The translations under genes and the position numbers were made by a program. A stretch of DNA of 16,293 nucleotides from Oligoflexia bacterium (lineage in GTDB: Bacteria > Bdellovibrionota > UBA1018), in NCBI GenBank assembly GCA_025352185.1, contig JANXTV010000018.1:1-16293 (forward strand), given 5' to 3'. Below the pieces are notes generated by a model that was not told the origin of the DNA, ran no database searches, and worked only from the letters and a program-made list of their open reading frames with translations. This document shows, one piece after another, positions 1 through 7,047 of this stretch. Within the stretch, counting starts at the first letter, position 1; each line of letters starts with the position of its first letter.

Positions 1-92
1 TTCTGATTGAAGATGTTTCGAAATTTAAGTGCTTCTTCGGGGTTTCCCGAGGAAATCGGGCGATCCAGCTCACCCGCGAAATTGAAGAATAA
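1..92 (+). CDS. fliM: FliM C-terminal fragment (flagellar switch protein), cut by window edge
   Basis: The reading frame opens before the window and is seen from base 3 to the TAA at 90-92, 29 codons. The tail reads LIEDVSKFKCFFGVSRGNRA followed by IQLTREIEE. This matches the end of the FliM SpoA-like domain, where a V-x-KF-x-x-x-x-G pattern precedes a short charged tail. FliM is the middle C-ring protein that binds phospho-CheY and sets rotation direction. The identity is supported by fliN starting 15 bases downstream, the usual fliM-fliN order. Only the last ~30 residues are visible, so nothing can be said about the CheY-binding N-terminus. Confidence 0.8.
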   Translation, partial: LIEDVSKFKCFFGVSRGNRAIQLTREIEE

Positions 93-107
93 CCAAGGAG
101 TAAGACG

Positions 108-428
108 ATGACCGATACCGCGCAAAATCTTCAGAATCCAAATGCAAACCGTGGCCCTCAACCCCCGGTCCAGTCCCTCGATTTTATCCTCGATGTGCCA
201 CTGAAACTGACGGTCGAACTCGGCCGTTCACGGATGGCCGTTCGGGAAATCCTCCAGCTCGCCCAGGGTTCGGTCGTCGAACTCACGAAGTTCGCCGGAG
301 AGCCACTCGAAGTTCTCGTGAATGATAAACTCATCGCCCGCGGTGAAGTCGTCGTCGTGAACGAAAAATTCGGAATTCGACTCACGGATATCATCAGTCC
401 CGTCGAGCGGATTGAGCAACTGAAGTAG
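108..428 (+). CDS. fliN: Flagellar motor switch protein FliN
   Basis: A 106-residue protein that forms the base of the flagellar C-ring with FliM and docks the FliH/FliI export ATPase. An N-terminal ~24 residues rich in N, Q and P are followed by a single SpoA/FliN domain (about residues 25-103). Family hallmarks are FILDVPLKLTVELGRSRMAV, then ILQLAQGSVVELTKFAGEPL, then VLVNDKLIARGEVVVVNEKF and GIRLTDIISPVERI. The length fits short FliN proteins (E. coli FliN is 137). The start at 108 is set by an AAGGAG ribosome binding site at 95-100 with a 7-base spacer. It lies directly after fliM and ahead of the export-gate genes, so it should be co-transcribed with them. Confidence 0.96.
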   Translation: MTDTAQNLQNPNANRGPQPPVQSLDFILDVPLKLTVELGRSRMAVREILQLAQGSVVELTKFAGEPLEVLVNDKLIARGEVVVVNEKFGIRLTDIISPVERIEQLK

Positions 429-439
429 TCTCCTAGAAT
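412..439 (+). promoter_or_regulatory. Possible sigma-70-type promoter inside the fliN end, ahead of fliO
   Basis: TTGAGC at 412-417 and TAGAAT at 434-439 are separated by 16 bases. They match 4/6 and 5/6 of the -35 and -10 consensus. The 90-base fliN-fliO gap is the longest in the flagellar run, so an internal promoter here is reasonable. The call is pattern matching only, and such matches occur by chance. Confidence 0.28.
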
Positions 440-481
440 TTAATTGGGTTTCGAACTGACTTTAGACCGGTAGTAAGATGA

Positions 482-504
482 GTCCGATCCAGGATGGAGC
501 GGAC
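482..504 (+). other. Hairpin directly before the fliO ribosome binding site
   Basis: GTCCGATCC (482-490) and GGAGCGGAC (496-504) form a 9-bp stem with one A/G mismatch around a 5-base AGGAT loop. The fliO ribosome binding site AGAAGGA (505-511) begins at the next base and is left unpaired. No T-run follows, so it is not an intrinsic terminator. It could mark an mRNA processing or stabilising structure, which is inference. Confidence 0.4.
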
Positions 505-518
505 AGAAGGAAGCAAGG

Positions 519-1892
519 ATGCGTTCAGGACTTTCATTTATTACGGCGGTAGCGATTGGTATTTCGGCGGGCGTGGTGAGCGCCGAAGCGGCGGTGAACC
601 TGAAGAAGGTGAATATCGTCGACGGAAATCAGATCGAACTCCTTTTCGACGGAAAAGTAGAAACCTCGCAGGTAAAAACCGAATTCGTTCGAGATAACAT
701 CCAGCTATCGCTTACGAATACCTCGGTCTACCCGGCGAAAGTTTCGATGGTTTCCGGCTCGGATCTGACGAAAGTTTTCGCTTATCAGTACGCGCCCTCC
801 CTCGTCCGGGCACGATTCACCGTAAGGGGAGATGCGGCTAGCTACGCGAATCGCCTTCAGGTAAAGATCGTGGGTAAGATCGTCACGATAAAAATCTCGA
901 ACGTGAAAACGGATCAAGTCCCGACCGCTGCTTCCTCCGCCCTCCGTACGGTTTCTACTCCGGAGAAGTCTATTGAAGTAGCGAAGCCGGCCCCGGCGCC
1001 GGTTACCGCATCCGCCGAGAGTGAAAAGAAGGGACTGTTTGACCGTATTACGGCGTCGGATCGTGCGGAAGCCGCTACCGAAAAGTCCGTGGAAAAGAAC
1101 CCCGAAAAAGCGGATAAGTCTGAGAAGTCGGATAAAGCGGATAAGTCGAGTGAGCGCCGTCTCGCCGCGGCCACGGTCACCACGAAATCCGGAAAAGAAA
1201 GCCTCACATCCGGTAAGTCACTTCCGAGTCCGTTCCGTTCGATCGGCGTCATGCTCTTCGTGCTCGGACTCTTCGGACTCTTTGTGATGTTCTTAAAACG
1301 TCTAAAGGCGGGGGATAAGTCTTCTCTGAAGACGAAAGGAATCGGCGGATTCCTGAGTAAACTCTCGGGAGCCGGTAACGGGAAAGCGATGATCGAAGTA
1401 GTCGCCACCCACCACCTCGCTCCGAAACGCTCGATCGTCGTGGTTCGCGTCCAGGACCGGATGCTCGTTCTAGGAATGACGAACGATGCCGTTAATCTCA
1501 TCACCGAATTTAAAGCGGGCGAGGACGGCGAAGCCGACGAGAATGTTGAGATTAATGACTTCGCCGCGAGCTTAAAGAAATTCGAGAATGAAACGCCCGT
1601 CGCGACTCCAAACTTAGCGGCGAAAGCCGGTCCTCGCGCAAACCTAGGGGATATCGCCGCCGCCGCCCTCGGCCTCGCGAAACCAAAACCCATTTCGGCT
1701 CCTCGTGCGAATGCGGCTGCCACTGCTTACCAATCGACCCAGACCGGAAGTCATGCAAACGGGACGGGCGCGACTGCAGCCGGGGGACCGGCCTTCTCGC
1801 CCGCCCTCGCGGCGGCCCTTGCCGAACCGAGCGTGAAGCCCAGCATTCGTGCCCAGATTAAAGACCGCGTCCAAGGAATGAAACAGCTATGA
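519..1892 (+). CDS. fliO: FliO, enlarged flagellar export-gate assembly protein
   Basis: FliO is a membrane chaperone that helps assemble the FliP5FliR1FliQ4 export gate. Residues 1-24 look like a cleavable signal peptide ending VSAEA-A. Residues 26-128 are a beta-rich periplasmic region resembling an AMIN-type domain. Residues 130-235 are a Lys/Ala/Glu/Ser-rich linker with repeated KADKSEKSDKADKS runs. Residues 241-260 form a membrane helix (SIGVMLFVLGLFGLFVMFL). Residues 291-360 are the cytoplasmic FliO domain, with LAPKRSIVVVRVQDRMLVLG then NLITEF, close to the family pattern L-x-PKRS-x-x-V-V-V. At 457 residues it is several times longer than E. coli FliO (about 120). The start at 519 has AGAAGGA at 505-511, a 7-base spacer and a proper signal peptide. 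Its stop overlaps the fliP start by 4 bases (ATGA). Confidence 0.9.
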   Translation: MRSGLSFITAVAIGISAGVVSAEAAVNLKKVNIVDGNQIELLFDGKVETSQVKTEFVRDNIQLSLTNTSVYPAKVSMVSGSDLTKVFAYQYAPSLVRARFTVRGDAASYANRLQVKIVGKIVTIKISNVKTDQVPTAASSALRTVSTPEKSIEVAKPAPAPVTASAESEKKGLFDRITASDRAEAATEKSVEKNPEKADKSEKSDKADKSSERRLAAATVTTKSGKESLTSGKSLPSPFRSIGVMLFVLGLFGLFVMFLKRLKAGDKSSLKTKGIGGFLSKLSGAGNGKAMIEVVATHHLAPKRSIVVVRVQDRMLVLGMTNDAVNLITEFKAGEDGEADENVEINDFAASLKKFENETPVATPNLAAKAGPRANLGDIAAAALGLAKPKPISAPRANAAATAYQSTQTGSHANGTGATAAGGPAFSPALAAALAEPSVKPSIRAQIKDRVQGMKQL

Positions 1893-2704
1893 TTTTTAAG
1901 TTCCCTAAATTGACTCCCCGCCGTGCCGTCGCGCTTTCCATCCTGGGATTCGTGATTTTCGCGGGCGCGGCCTACGCCGCCGATACCGGGACCGCCCCGG
2001 CGTACGTTCCGGGTGGAGGGAGTGGGATCGCCCTCCCCAATCTTTCCCTTTCCTTCGGAAACGGTGGAAAACCTGCCGACACGGTAGCCGTACTCCGAAT
2101 CCTCATGATGCTCACCGTGCTGACGCTCGCTCCGGCGATTCTCATCATGATGACCTCGTTTACCCGAATCGTCGTCGTGCTCTCGTTCCTAAGGCAGGCG
2201 CTCGGAACGCAGCAGATGCCTCCGAACCAGCTGATCGTTGGCCTTTCTCTCTTTCTCTCGTTTTTTGTGATGGCTCCCGCTTTCAAAGAAATTTCCACGA
2301 ACGCGATCGAGCCGTATATGTCGGAGAAGATCGACCAGAAGACGGCGTTTGATAAGGCAGAAAAACCCCTTCGCGAATTCATGTTTAATCAGACCCGCGA
2401 AAAGGATCTCGAGCTCTTTCTCTCGCTTTCAAAAGAAGTGAAGCCGCAGACTCGCGAAGACGTCCCGACGTACGTTCTGATTCCTTCTTTCGTGGTGAGC
2501 GAGCTAAAAACGGCGTTCCAAATCGGATTTATGATTTACCTTCCGTTTCTCGTAATCGATATGGTCGTCGCCAGCGTACTGATGGCGATGGGGATGATGA
2601 TGCTTCCTCCGACCGCAATCGCCCTCCCGTTTAAACTCCTCCTCTTCGTCCTGGTGGACGGATGGGATCTCGTGGTCGGTAGTCTCGTTAAAAGTTTCGG
2701 CTAA
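1889..2704 (+). CDS. fliP: Flagellar export gate protein FliP
   Basis: A 271-residue core subunit of the export pore in the flagellar basal body. A signal peptide (about residues 1-30, ending GAAYA-AD) precedes a short glycine/proline-rich segment. Family motifs follow: membrane segment VLRILMMLTVLTLAPAILIM, then SFTRIVVVLSFLRQALGTQQ and MPPNQLIVGLSLFLSFFVMA. After a periplasmic loop come PSFVVSELKTAFQIGFMIYL, PFLVIDMVVASVLMAMGMMM and LPPTAIALPFKLLLFVLVDG. All are strongly conserved in FliP/SctR. The length is near the usual 245-255 plus a longer N-terminus. The start overlaps the fliO stop by 4 bases, implying translational coupling. fliQ and fliR follow in order. Confidence 0.98.
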   Translation: MIFKFPKLTPRRAVALSILGFVIFAGAAYAADTGTAPAYVPGGGSGIALPNLSLSFGNGGKPADTVAVLRILMMLTVLTLAPAILIMMTSFTRIVVVLSFLRQALGTQQMPPNQLIVGLSLFLSFFVMAPAFKEISTNAIEPYMSEKIDQKTAFDKAEKPLREFMFNQTREKDLELFLSLSKEVKPQTREDVPTYVLIPSFVVSELKTAFQIGFMIYLPFLVIDMVVASVLMAMGMMMLPPTAIALPFKLLLFVLVDGWDLVVGSLVKSFG

Positions 2705-2718
2705 GGAAGTAGGGGAAT

Positions 2719-2988
2719 ATGTCTGAAGATCTCGTGATGTCCATTAGCGGTGAAACTCTGAAGACAATGATGCTGATCGCGGGTCCGATGCTGATCGCGG
2801 CGATGGTGATCGGGATTATCGTCTCGGTTCTCCAAGCCATCACCCAGATTAACGAAGCGACCCTCACGTTTATCCCGAAAATGGTCGCAATCATTCTCGT
2901 CCTCGTGATCATGGCGCCGTGGATGCTCGAGATTCTCCAGAACTACTCGAGCCAGATTTTCGGAAACTTCGCGGAGATGGTGCGATAG
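2719..2988 (+). CDS. fliQ: Flagellar export gate protein FliQ
   Basis: An 89-residue two-helix membrane protein, the usual FliQ size, that packs around the FliP/FliR pore. Two hydrophobic segments are visible: about residues 16-38 (MLIAGPMLIAAMVIGIIVSV) and 52-72 (FIPKMVAIILVLVIMAPWML). Between them lies the family motif LQAITQINEATLTFIPK. It starts 14 bases after the fliP stop; AGGA at 2704-2707 and AGGGGA at 2711-2716 can serve as ribosome binding site. Its TAG stop is followed directly by the fliR ATG, so the two are probably translated together. Confidence 0.97.
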   Translation: MSEDLVMSISGETLKTMMLIAGPMLIAAMVIGIIVSVLQAITQINEATLTFIPKMVAIILVLVIMAPWMLEILQNYSSQIFGNFAEMVR

Positions 2989-3798
2989 ATGGGTGATCTC
3001 TTCCAGTTTTCTCCGGAAGAGTTCTTTACGTTTTTCGCGGTCCTCGTCCGCGTGAGCGTTCTGCTCGCCGTGCTTCCCGTCTTCGGCGATAAAGTGATTC
3101 CCGCCCCGGTAAAGGTGCTCCTCTCGGTCGCGACGACCATGGCGATCTACCCCGGACTCGTGAAACAAGGCTTTGTACGCCCCGGAGACGCGGCGATCTG
3201 GTCGGAGTCGACTTGGGGAATCATTCGTACGATCGGGCAGGAAGCGCTCGTCGGGGTCACTTTAGGTTACACGGCGAAACTCGTCTTCGATGCGATCCAA
3301 ATCGGATCGAACTTAATTTCGAACATGATGGGATTCGCGATGGCGTCCGTCTACGATCCCCACCATGAAACTCAGACGACGGTCGTCGCCGAAATTCAGG
3401 TCGCCATCGCGATGCTCGGTTTCCTCGCCCTCGATGGGCACCACCTCCTTCTTCACGGAGCTCTTGACTCGTTCCGGTTCTGCGGAATCGGCGAGGCGGG
3501 CCTAAACTCACTCGTGCAGAGCCGACTGATCGAAATGACCGGGACCGTGCTGAAGTTCGGGATCCAACTCGGCGCCCCGATTACGCTCGTGATGTTCGCC
3601 GTGAACGTCGCCTTCGGGGTATTCTCGAAAACCATGCCGTCGATGAACGTCCTCGTTCTTTCGCTCGGAATCAGCGCATTCGCGGGGCTGGTCGTACTGA
3701 TGCTTACCGCGACGGAATTCCAAACGGTCGCGTCGAACGTGATGGGCCGGACCGAGGACTGGATGCAGGGAATGCTCGTCGCCATGGCCGGTCGGTAG
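2989..3798 (+). CDS. fliR: Flagellar export gate protein FliR
   Basis: A 269-residue membrane protein that caps the FliP ring as the single FliR subunit of the export gate. It has several hydrophobic segments across its length. Family features include FAVLVRVSVLLAVLPVFGDK, GQEALVGVTLGYTAKLVFDA and GNLISNMMGFAMA-like text around residues 105-120, and a conserved C-terminal AVNVAFGVFSKTMPSMNVLV. The N-P-x-M/PS-M-N type motif is typical of FliR/SctT. The length matches the family (E. coli 261). The ATG abuts the fliQ TAG (TAGATG), so no separate ribosome binding site is needed if ribosomes reinitiate. A 44-base gap follows before flhB. Confidence 0.97.
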   Translation: MGDLFQFSPEEFFTFFAVLVRVSVLLAVLPVFGDKVIPAPVKVLLSVATTMAIYPGLVKQGFVRPGDAAIWSESTWGIIRTIGQEALVGVTLGYTAKLVFDAIQIGSNLISNMMGFAMASVYDPHHETQTTVVAEIQVAIAMLGFLALDGHHLLLHGALDSFRFCGIGEAGLNSLVQSRLIEMTGTVLKFGIQLGAPITLVMFAVNVAFGVFSKTMPSMNVLVLSLGISAFAGLVVLMLTATEFQTVASNVMGRTEDWMQGMLVAMAGR

Positions 3799-3805
3799 GT
3801 GAAAT

Positions 3806-3824
3806 TTTAAACCGTCTTTAAACC
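3806..3824 (+). repeat. 8-base tandem direct repeat upstream of flhB
   Basis: TTTAAACC occurs at 3806-3813 and again at 3817-3824, an 11-base period, one helical turn. Each copy contains the palindrome TTTAAA. The pair lies between the fliR stop and the flhB ribosome binding site (AAAGGAG region, 3828-3834). It could be a paired protein-binding site or simply A/T-rich leader sequence. Confidence 0.4.
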
Positions 3825-3842
3825 AGGAAAGGAGAGAGAGCC

Positions 3843-4928
3843 ATGGCCGAAGGCCAAGAAGACAGAAACACAGACGACTTAATGGAGGAAGCCTCCCAGA
3901 CGCGCATCGATGAAATGCGCGAAAAAGGGCAGGTTTCCCAATCCCGAGAACTCGTCGGACTCATCTCTCTCTTCGCGGCGGCTACCGCGCTGTGGATATT
4001 CGCTCCAAAAATCGGTACGGATATCGGCGAATACATGCGGGAAATGTTCCGCGTCGACGAAGCGGCGAAAATGAATTTCAAGGATAGCACCGCGCTGAAT
4101 CTCGCGCTCATGAAGTGCCTGAAACTCATCGTATTCATGGGTCTCCCGATTAGCGTGGCCGGATTCGTTTTCGGAATCCTCGGAAGCTTCATGCAAGTGG
4201 GAAGTATTCTTTCTTTCGATCCGATCATGCCGAAGTTTGAGAAGATCGACCCCATTAAAGGGCTCATGCGCTTCCTCAGCATGCGTTTCGTAATGGATTC
4301 GGCCCGGATGATCTTTAAGATCGTCGTCTCGGTGTACGCCGCCTACTTACTCGTGAAGACCCAGATTTTTAATTCTCCCGAGCAGATGCTTTCGGACCCG
4401 GGGCGGTTTCTCGCTTCGCTTTCGGCTTCCTCGAAAACGATCTTTTTATCGCTTTTCGGGATCGCGGCGGTTTTCGCACTCATGGACTTCTGGATGCAGC
4501 GTAAAGAGTGGCTAAAACAAGTCCGCCTGACTCGCCAGGAAGCGAAAGAAGAAGCGAAAGAGCGCGAGGGGAATCCGCAGGTTAAGGCGCGCGTAAGGTC
4601 GATCCAGCGCGAGATGTCCCGGAAGCGGATGATGGCCGCCGTTAAAACCGCCGACGTGATTATCACGAACCCGACCCACATCGCGATTGCCGTTAAATAC
4701 GATAAAGACAAAATGTTGGCGCCGAGAGTAGTGGCGAAGGGAGCGGACTTCATCGCTCAAAAGATCAAAGCTTTGGCGGTCGAAGCGGGAGTGCCGACGG
4801 TCGAGAACGTTCCGCTCGCACGAACGCTGTATAAATCTGTAAAAGTGAATCAATATATACCTAGGGCACTGTATCAAGCCGTAGCCGAAGTTCTGGCCTA
4901 CGTTTTCCGCCTCCGGAATAAATTCTAA
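3843..4928 (+). CDS. flhB: FlhB, flagellar export switch protein (autocleaving)
   Basis: A 361-residue protein of the flagellar export gate that switches export from rod/hook to filament subunits. Residues about 1-38 are cytoplasmic and end KGQVSQSREL, the family N-terminal motif. The usual TEEPT element is degenerate here (MEEASQTRI). Four hydrophobic segments follow to about residue 225. The cytoplasmic domain begins with the conserved charged helix RLTRQEAKEEAKEREGNPQV. The autocleavage motif NPTH is at residues 276-279 inside VIITNPTHIAIAVKYDKDKM, so the Asn-Pro self-cleavage chemistry should be intact. APRVVAKGADFIAQKIKALA and PLARTLYKSV are also conserved. The start at 3843 has a strong AAAGGAG box, spacer about 8. 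flhA begins 9 bases after the stop. Confidence 0.97.
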   Translation: MAEGQEDRNTDDLMEEASQTRIDEMREKGQVSQSRELVGLISLFAAATALWIFAPKIGTDIGEYMREMFRVDEAAKMNFKDSTALNLALMKCLKLIVFMGLPISVAGFVFGILGSFMQVGSILSFDPIMPKFEKIDPIKGLMRFLSMRFVMDSARMIFKIVVSVYAAYLLVKTQIFNSPEQMLSDPGRFLASLSASSKTIFLSLFGIAAVFALMDFWMQRKEWLKQVRLTRQEAKEEAKEREGNPQVKARVRSIQREMSRKRMMAAVKTADVIITNPTHIAIAVKYDKDKMLAPRVVAKGADFIAQKIKALAVEAGVPTVENVPLARTLYKSVKVNQYIPRALYQAVAEVLAYVFRLRNKF

Positions 4929-4937
4929 GGACGAACC

Positions 4938-7016
4938 ATGGATGGTCTTCTCGCGAAAATTAGTCGGAACTCAGACTTAGGATTAGCCGTCGGCTTAGTC
5001 GGGATCCTCGCGGTGATGGTCGTGCCGCTGCCGCCGTTCTTCATCGATTTAATGCTCTCGCTCGCGATCGCCATCGCGTTCCTGCTTCTCCTCACCGCCG
5101 TTTACGCGAAGCGCGCGCTCGACTTCTCGATCTTTCCTTCGCTGCTTCTCCTCACCACCCTTTTTCGTCTCGCGCTAAACGTCGCGACGACCCGGAAAAT
5201 TCTTCTCACCGGAGCGGAGCTCGGAACCGGCGCGGCCGGAGACGTGATTAAGGCATTCGGCACGTTCGTGGTCGGAGGAAATTACGCGGTCGGAATCGTC
5301 GTCTTTACGATTCTCGTGATCATTAACTTTATCGTTATCACGAAGGGTGCTGGCCGAGTCGCCGAAGTTGCGGCCCGATTCACGTTAGATGCCATGCCCG
5401 GTAAGCAGATGGCGATCGACGCCGATTTAAATGCTGGCCTCATTAACGAGGGCGAAGCTCGCCGTCGCCGTGCGGAAATCGCCCAGGAAGCTGACTTTTA
5501 CGGAGCCATGGACGGTGCCTCGAAGTTCGTCCGCGGAGATGCCATCGCCGGAATCATGATCGTCATGGTGAACATCGTGGGCGGTATCGTGATCGGAACC
5601 CTCCAAAAGGGTATGGACATCGCCCACGCCGCGGAGGTTTTCACCCTCCTCACCGTCGGGGAAGGTCTCGTTACCCAGATCCCCGCGCTCATCATTTCTA
5701 CCGCGGCCGGTATTATCGTTACCCGTACGGCGAGTGGTACGAACTATTCTGCCGAATTTTCGAAACAGCTTTTCACGAACCCGAAGGCGCTCCTCGCGTC
5801 GGCCGGGGTAATGGGTTTCATGGGAATTGTACCTGGCCTTCCGCTCATTCCATTTTGGGCACTGGGTGGTGGCCTCTACGGAATCGCGCGGAAGATCGGG
5901 AAGGATCTCGAAAAGGCGACTGCCGCCGAAGCCTCGAAAGCAGCGCTTGAGAAAGCGAAGCCCGGTCAGGAAAAACTCGAGAATCTTCTGCAGGTCGATA
6001 CCCTCGAACTCGAAGTGGGTTACGGGCTGATTAATATCGTCGACGCCGATCAAAACGGAGACTTACTCGAGCGGATCACGAATATTCGGAAACAGTTCGC
6101 GCTCGACTACGGCATCATCGTTCCGCCGCTCCGGATCCGCGATAACCTTGAACTTAAGCCGGGTGACTACCAGGTACTCCTGAAGGGCGTGCAAATCGGC
6201 CAGGGGACCCTCATGGTCGGACATCTCCTCGCGATGGATCCGGGAAATGTCAGCGATCCGATCGCGGGTATTCCGACGAAGGAGCCGGCGTTCGGGCTCG
6301 ATGCCCTCTGGATTACGGCTCGGCAGAAAGACGATGCGACCTTCTCGGGTTATACGGTCGTGGACCTTTCGACGGTGATCGCGACCCATCTAACGGAACT
6401 CGTACGATCGCACGCGCAGGAACTCGTCGGACGTCAGGAACTGCAGACGCTCCTCGAAGCCCTCAAGCAAACCGCGCCGAAGGTTGTGGAAGACGTCGTG
6501 CCGACGCTTCTCCCCATGGGCTCGGTTCTGAAGGTGTTAAAAAACCTGCTGCGCGAGGGAGTGTCGATCCGGGATCTCAAGACGATTCTCGAAGCGCTCG
6601 CCGAAGCGGCACCGACCCAGAAGGACACGCAGCTTCTGACCGAACACGTTCGGACCGCGCTGGCCCGAAGCTTAACGAAGAAACTCGTCGGACCGACCGG
6701 CGAGCTCCTGCTCCTCACTCTCGATCGATCGATCGAGGAGGCGGTGGCGAGCGGAATTCTTCAAACGGATCAAGGGCAACAGCTTTCGCTCGACCCCGAT
6801 TTCGTGCGACGCCTCGTAGCCGAATTAAATCAGTGGGTAGTCGAGGCGATGCAGCAGACGTCTTCGGCCGTCGTGCTCTGTAGCCCGATGATTCGTCACC
6901 ATTTAAAAACGCTCGTCGATCGCTTTATTCCGGGAGTGATCGTGCTTTCCCATAATGAGATTAGCCCGAACGTGAACGTAAAGAGCTTAGGTACGGTAGT
7001 TTTAAAGGCGAGTTAG
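4938..7016 (+). CDS. flhA: FlhA, flagellar export gate protein
   Basis: A 692-residue protein, the same length as E. coli FlhA. It forms the nonameric export-gate ring that receives substrate-chaperone complexes and couples export to the proton motive force. Residues 1 to about 330 hold eight hydrophobic segments. The FHIPEP-family signature is at about residues 140-165 (RVAEVAARFTLDAMPGKQMA then IDADLNAG), followed by GEARRRRAEIAQEADFYGAM and DGASKFVRGDAIAG. After a linker rich in Lys/Glu/Ala, residues about 345-692 are the cytoplasmic substrate-binding domain with LELEVGYGLI and the late CSPMIRHHLKTLVDRFIPGV then LSHNEISPNV. AAGGA overlapping the flhB stop serves as ribosome binding site. 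flhF follows after 31 bases. Confidence 0.98.
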   Translation: MDGLLAKISRNSDLGLAVGLVGILAVMVVPLPPFFIDLMLSLAIAIAFLLLLTAVYAKRALDFSIFPSLLLLTTLFRLALNVATTRKILLTGAELGTGAAGDVIKAFGTFVVGGNYAVGIVVFTILVIINFIVITKGAGRVAEVAARFTLDAMPGKQMAIDADLNAGLINEGEARRRRAEIAQEADFYGAMDGASKFVRGDAIAGIMIVMVNIVGGIVIGTLQKGMDIAHAAEVFTLLTVGEGLVTQIPALIISTAAGIIVTRTASGTNYSAEFSKQLFTNPKALLASAGVMGFMGIVPGLPLIPFWALGGGLYGIARKIGKDLEKATAAEASKAALEKAKPGQEKLENLLQVDTLELEVGYGLINIVDADQNGDLLERITNIRKQFALDYGIIVPPLRIRDNLELKPGDYQVLLKGVQIGQGTLMVGHLLAMDPGNVSDPIAGIPTKEPAFGLDALWITARQKDDATFSGYTVVDLSTVIATHLTELVRSHAQELVGRQELQTLLEALKQTAPKVVEDVVPTLLPMGSVLKVLKNLLREGVSIRDLKTILEALAEAAPTQKDTQLLTEHVRTALARSLTKKLVGPTGELLLLTLDRSIEEAVASGILQTDQGQQLSLDPDFVRRLVAELNQWVVEAMQQTSSAVVLCSPMIRHHLKTLVDRFIPGVIVLSHNEISPNVNVKSLGTVVLKAS

Positions 7017-7025
7017 GACGACTCG

Positions 7026-7037
7026 CTAGATATCTAG
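7026..7037. promoter_or_regulatory. Perfect 12-base palindrome between flhA and flhF
   Basis: CTAGATATCTAG is a perfect 12-base dyad in the 31-base flhA-flhF gap and runs into the flhF ribosome binding site (GAGG at 7037-7040). CTAG tetramers are scarce in many bacterial genomes, so two flanking one centre is notable. It could be an operator-like site or a weak hairpin near the ribosome binding site. No function can be assigned from the sequence. Confidence 0.35.
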
Positions 7038-7047
7038 AGGATGAGAC

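Noticed and set aside
494..697. 67-codon open frame overlapping the fliO start
   Set aside because: Arg/Gly-rich translation of the fliO signal-peptide region in another frame, no homology signal, no ribosome binding site.
914..1723. Long 269-codon open frame on the - strand opposite fliO
   Set aside because: Its composition is Ser/Arg/Phe-rich with no domain, and it lies wholly antisense to a clear FliO. It is a shadow of biased codon use.
5427..6053. 208-codon open frame on the - strand opposite flhA
   Set aside because: Antisense to highly conserved FlhA sequence, rich in Arg/His/Asp, no recognisable features.
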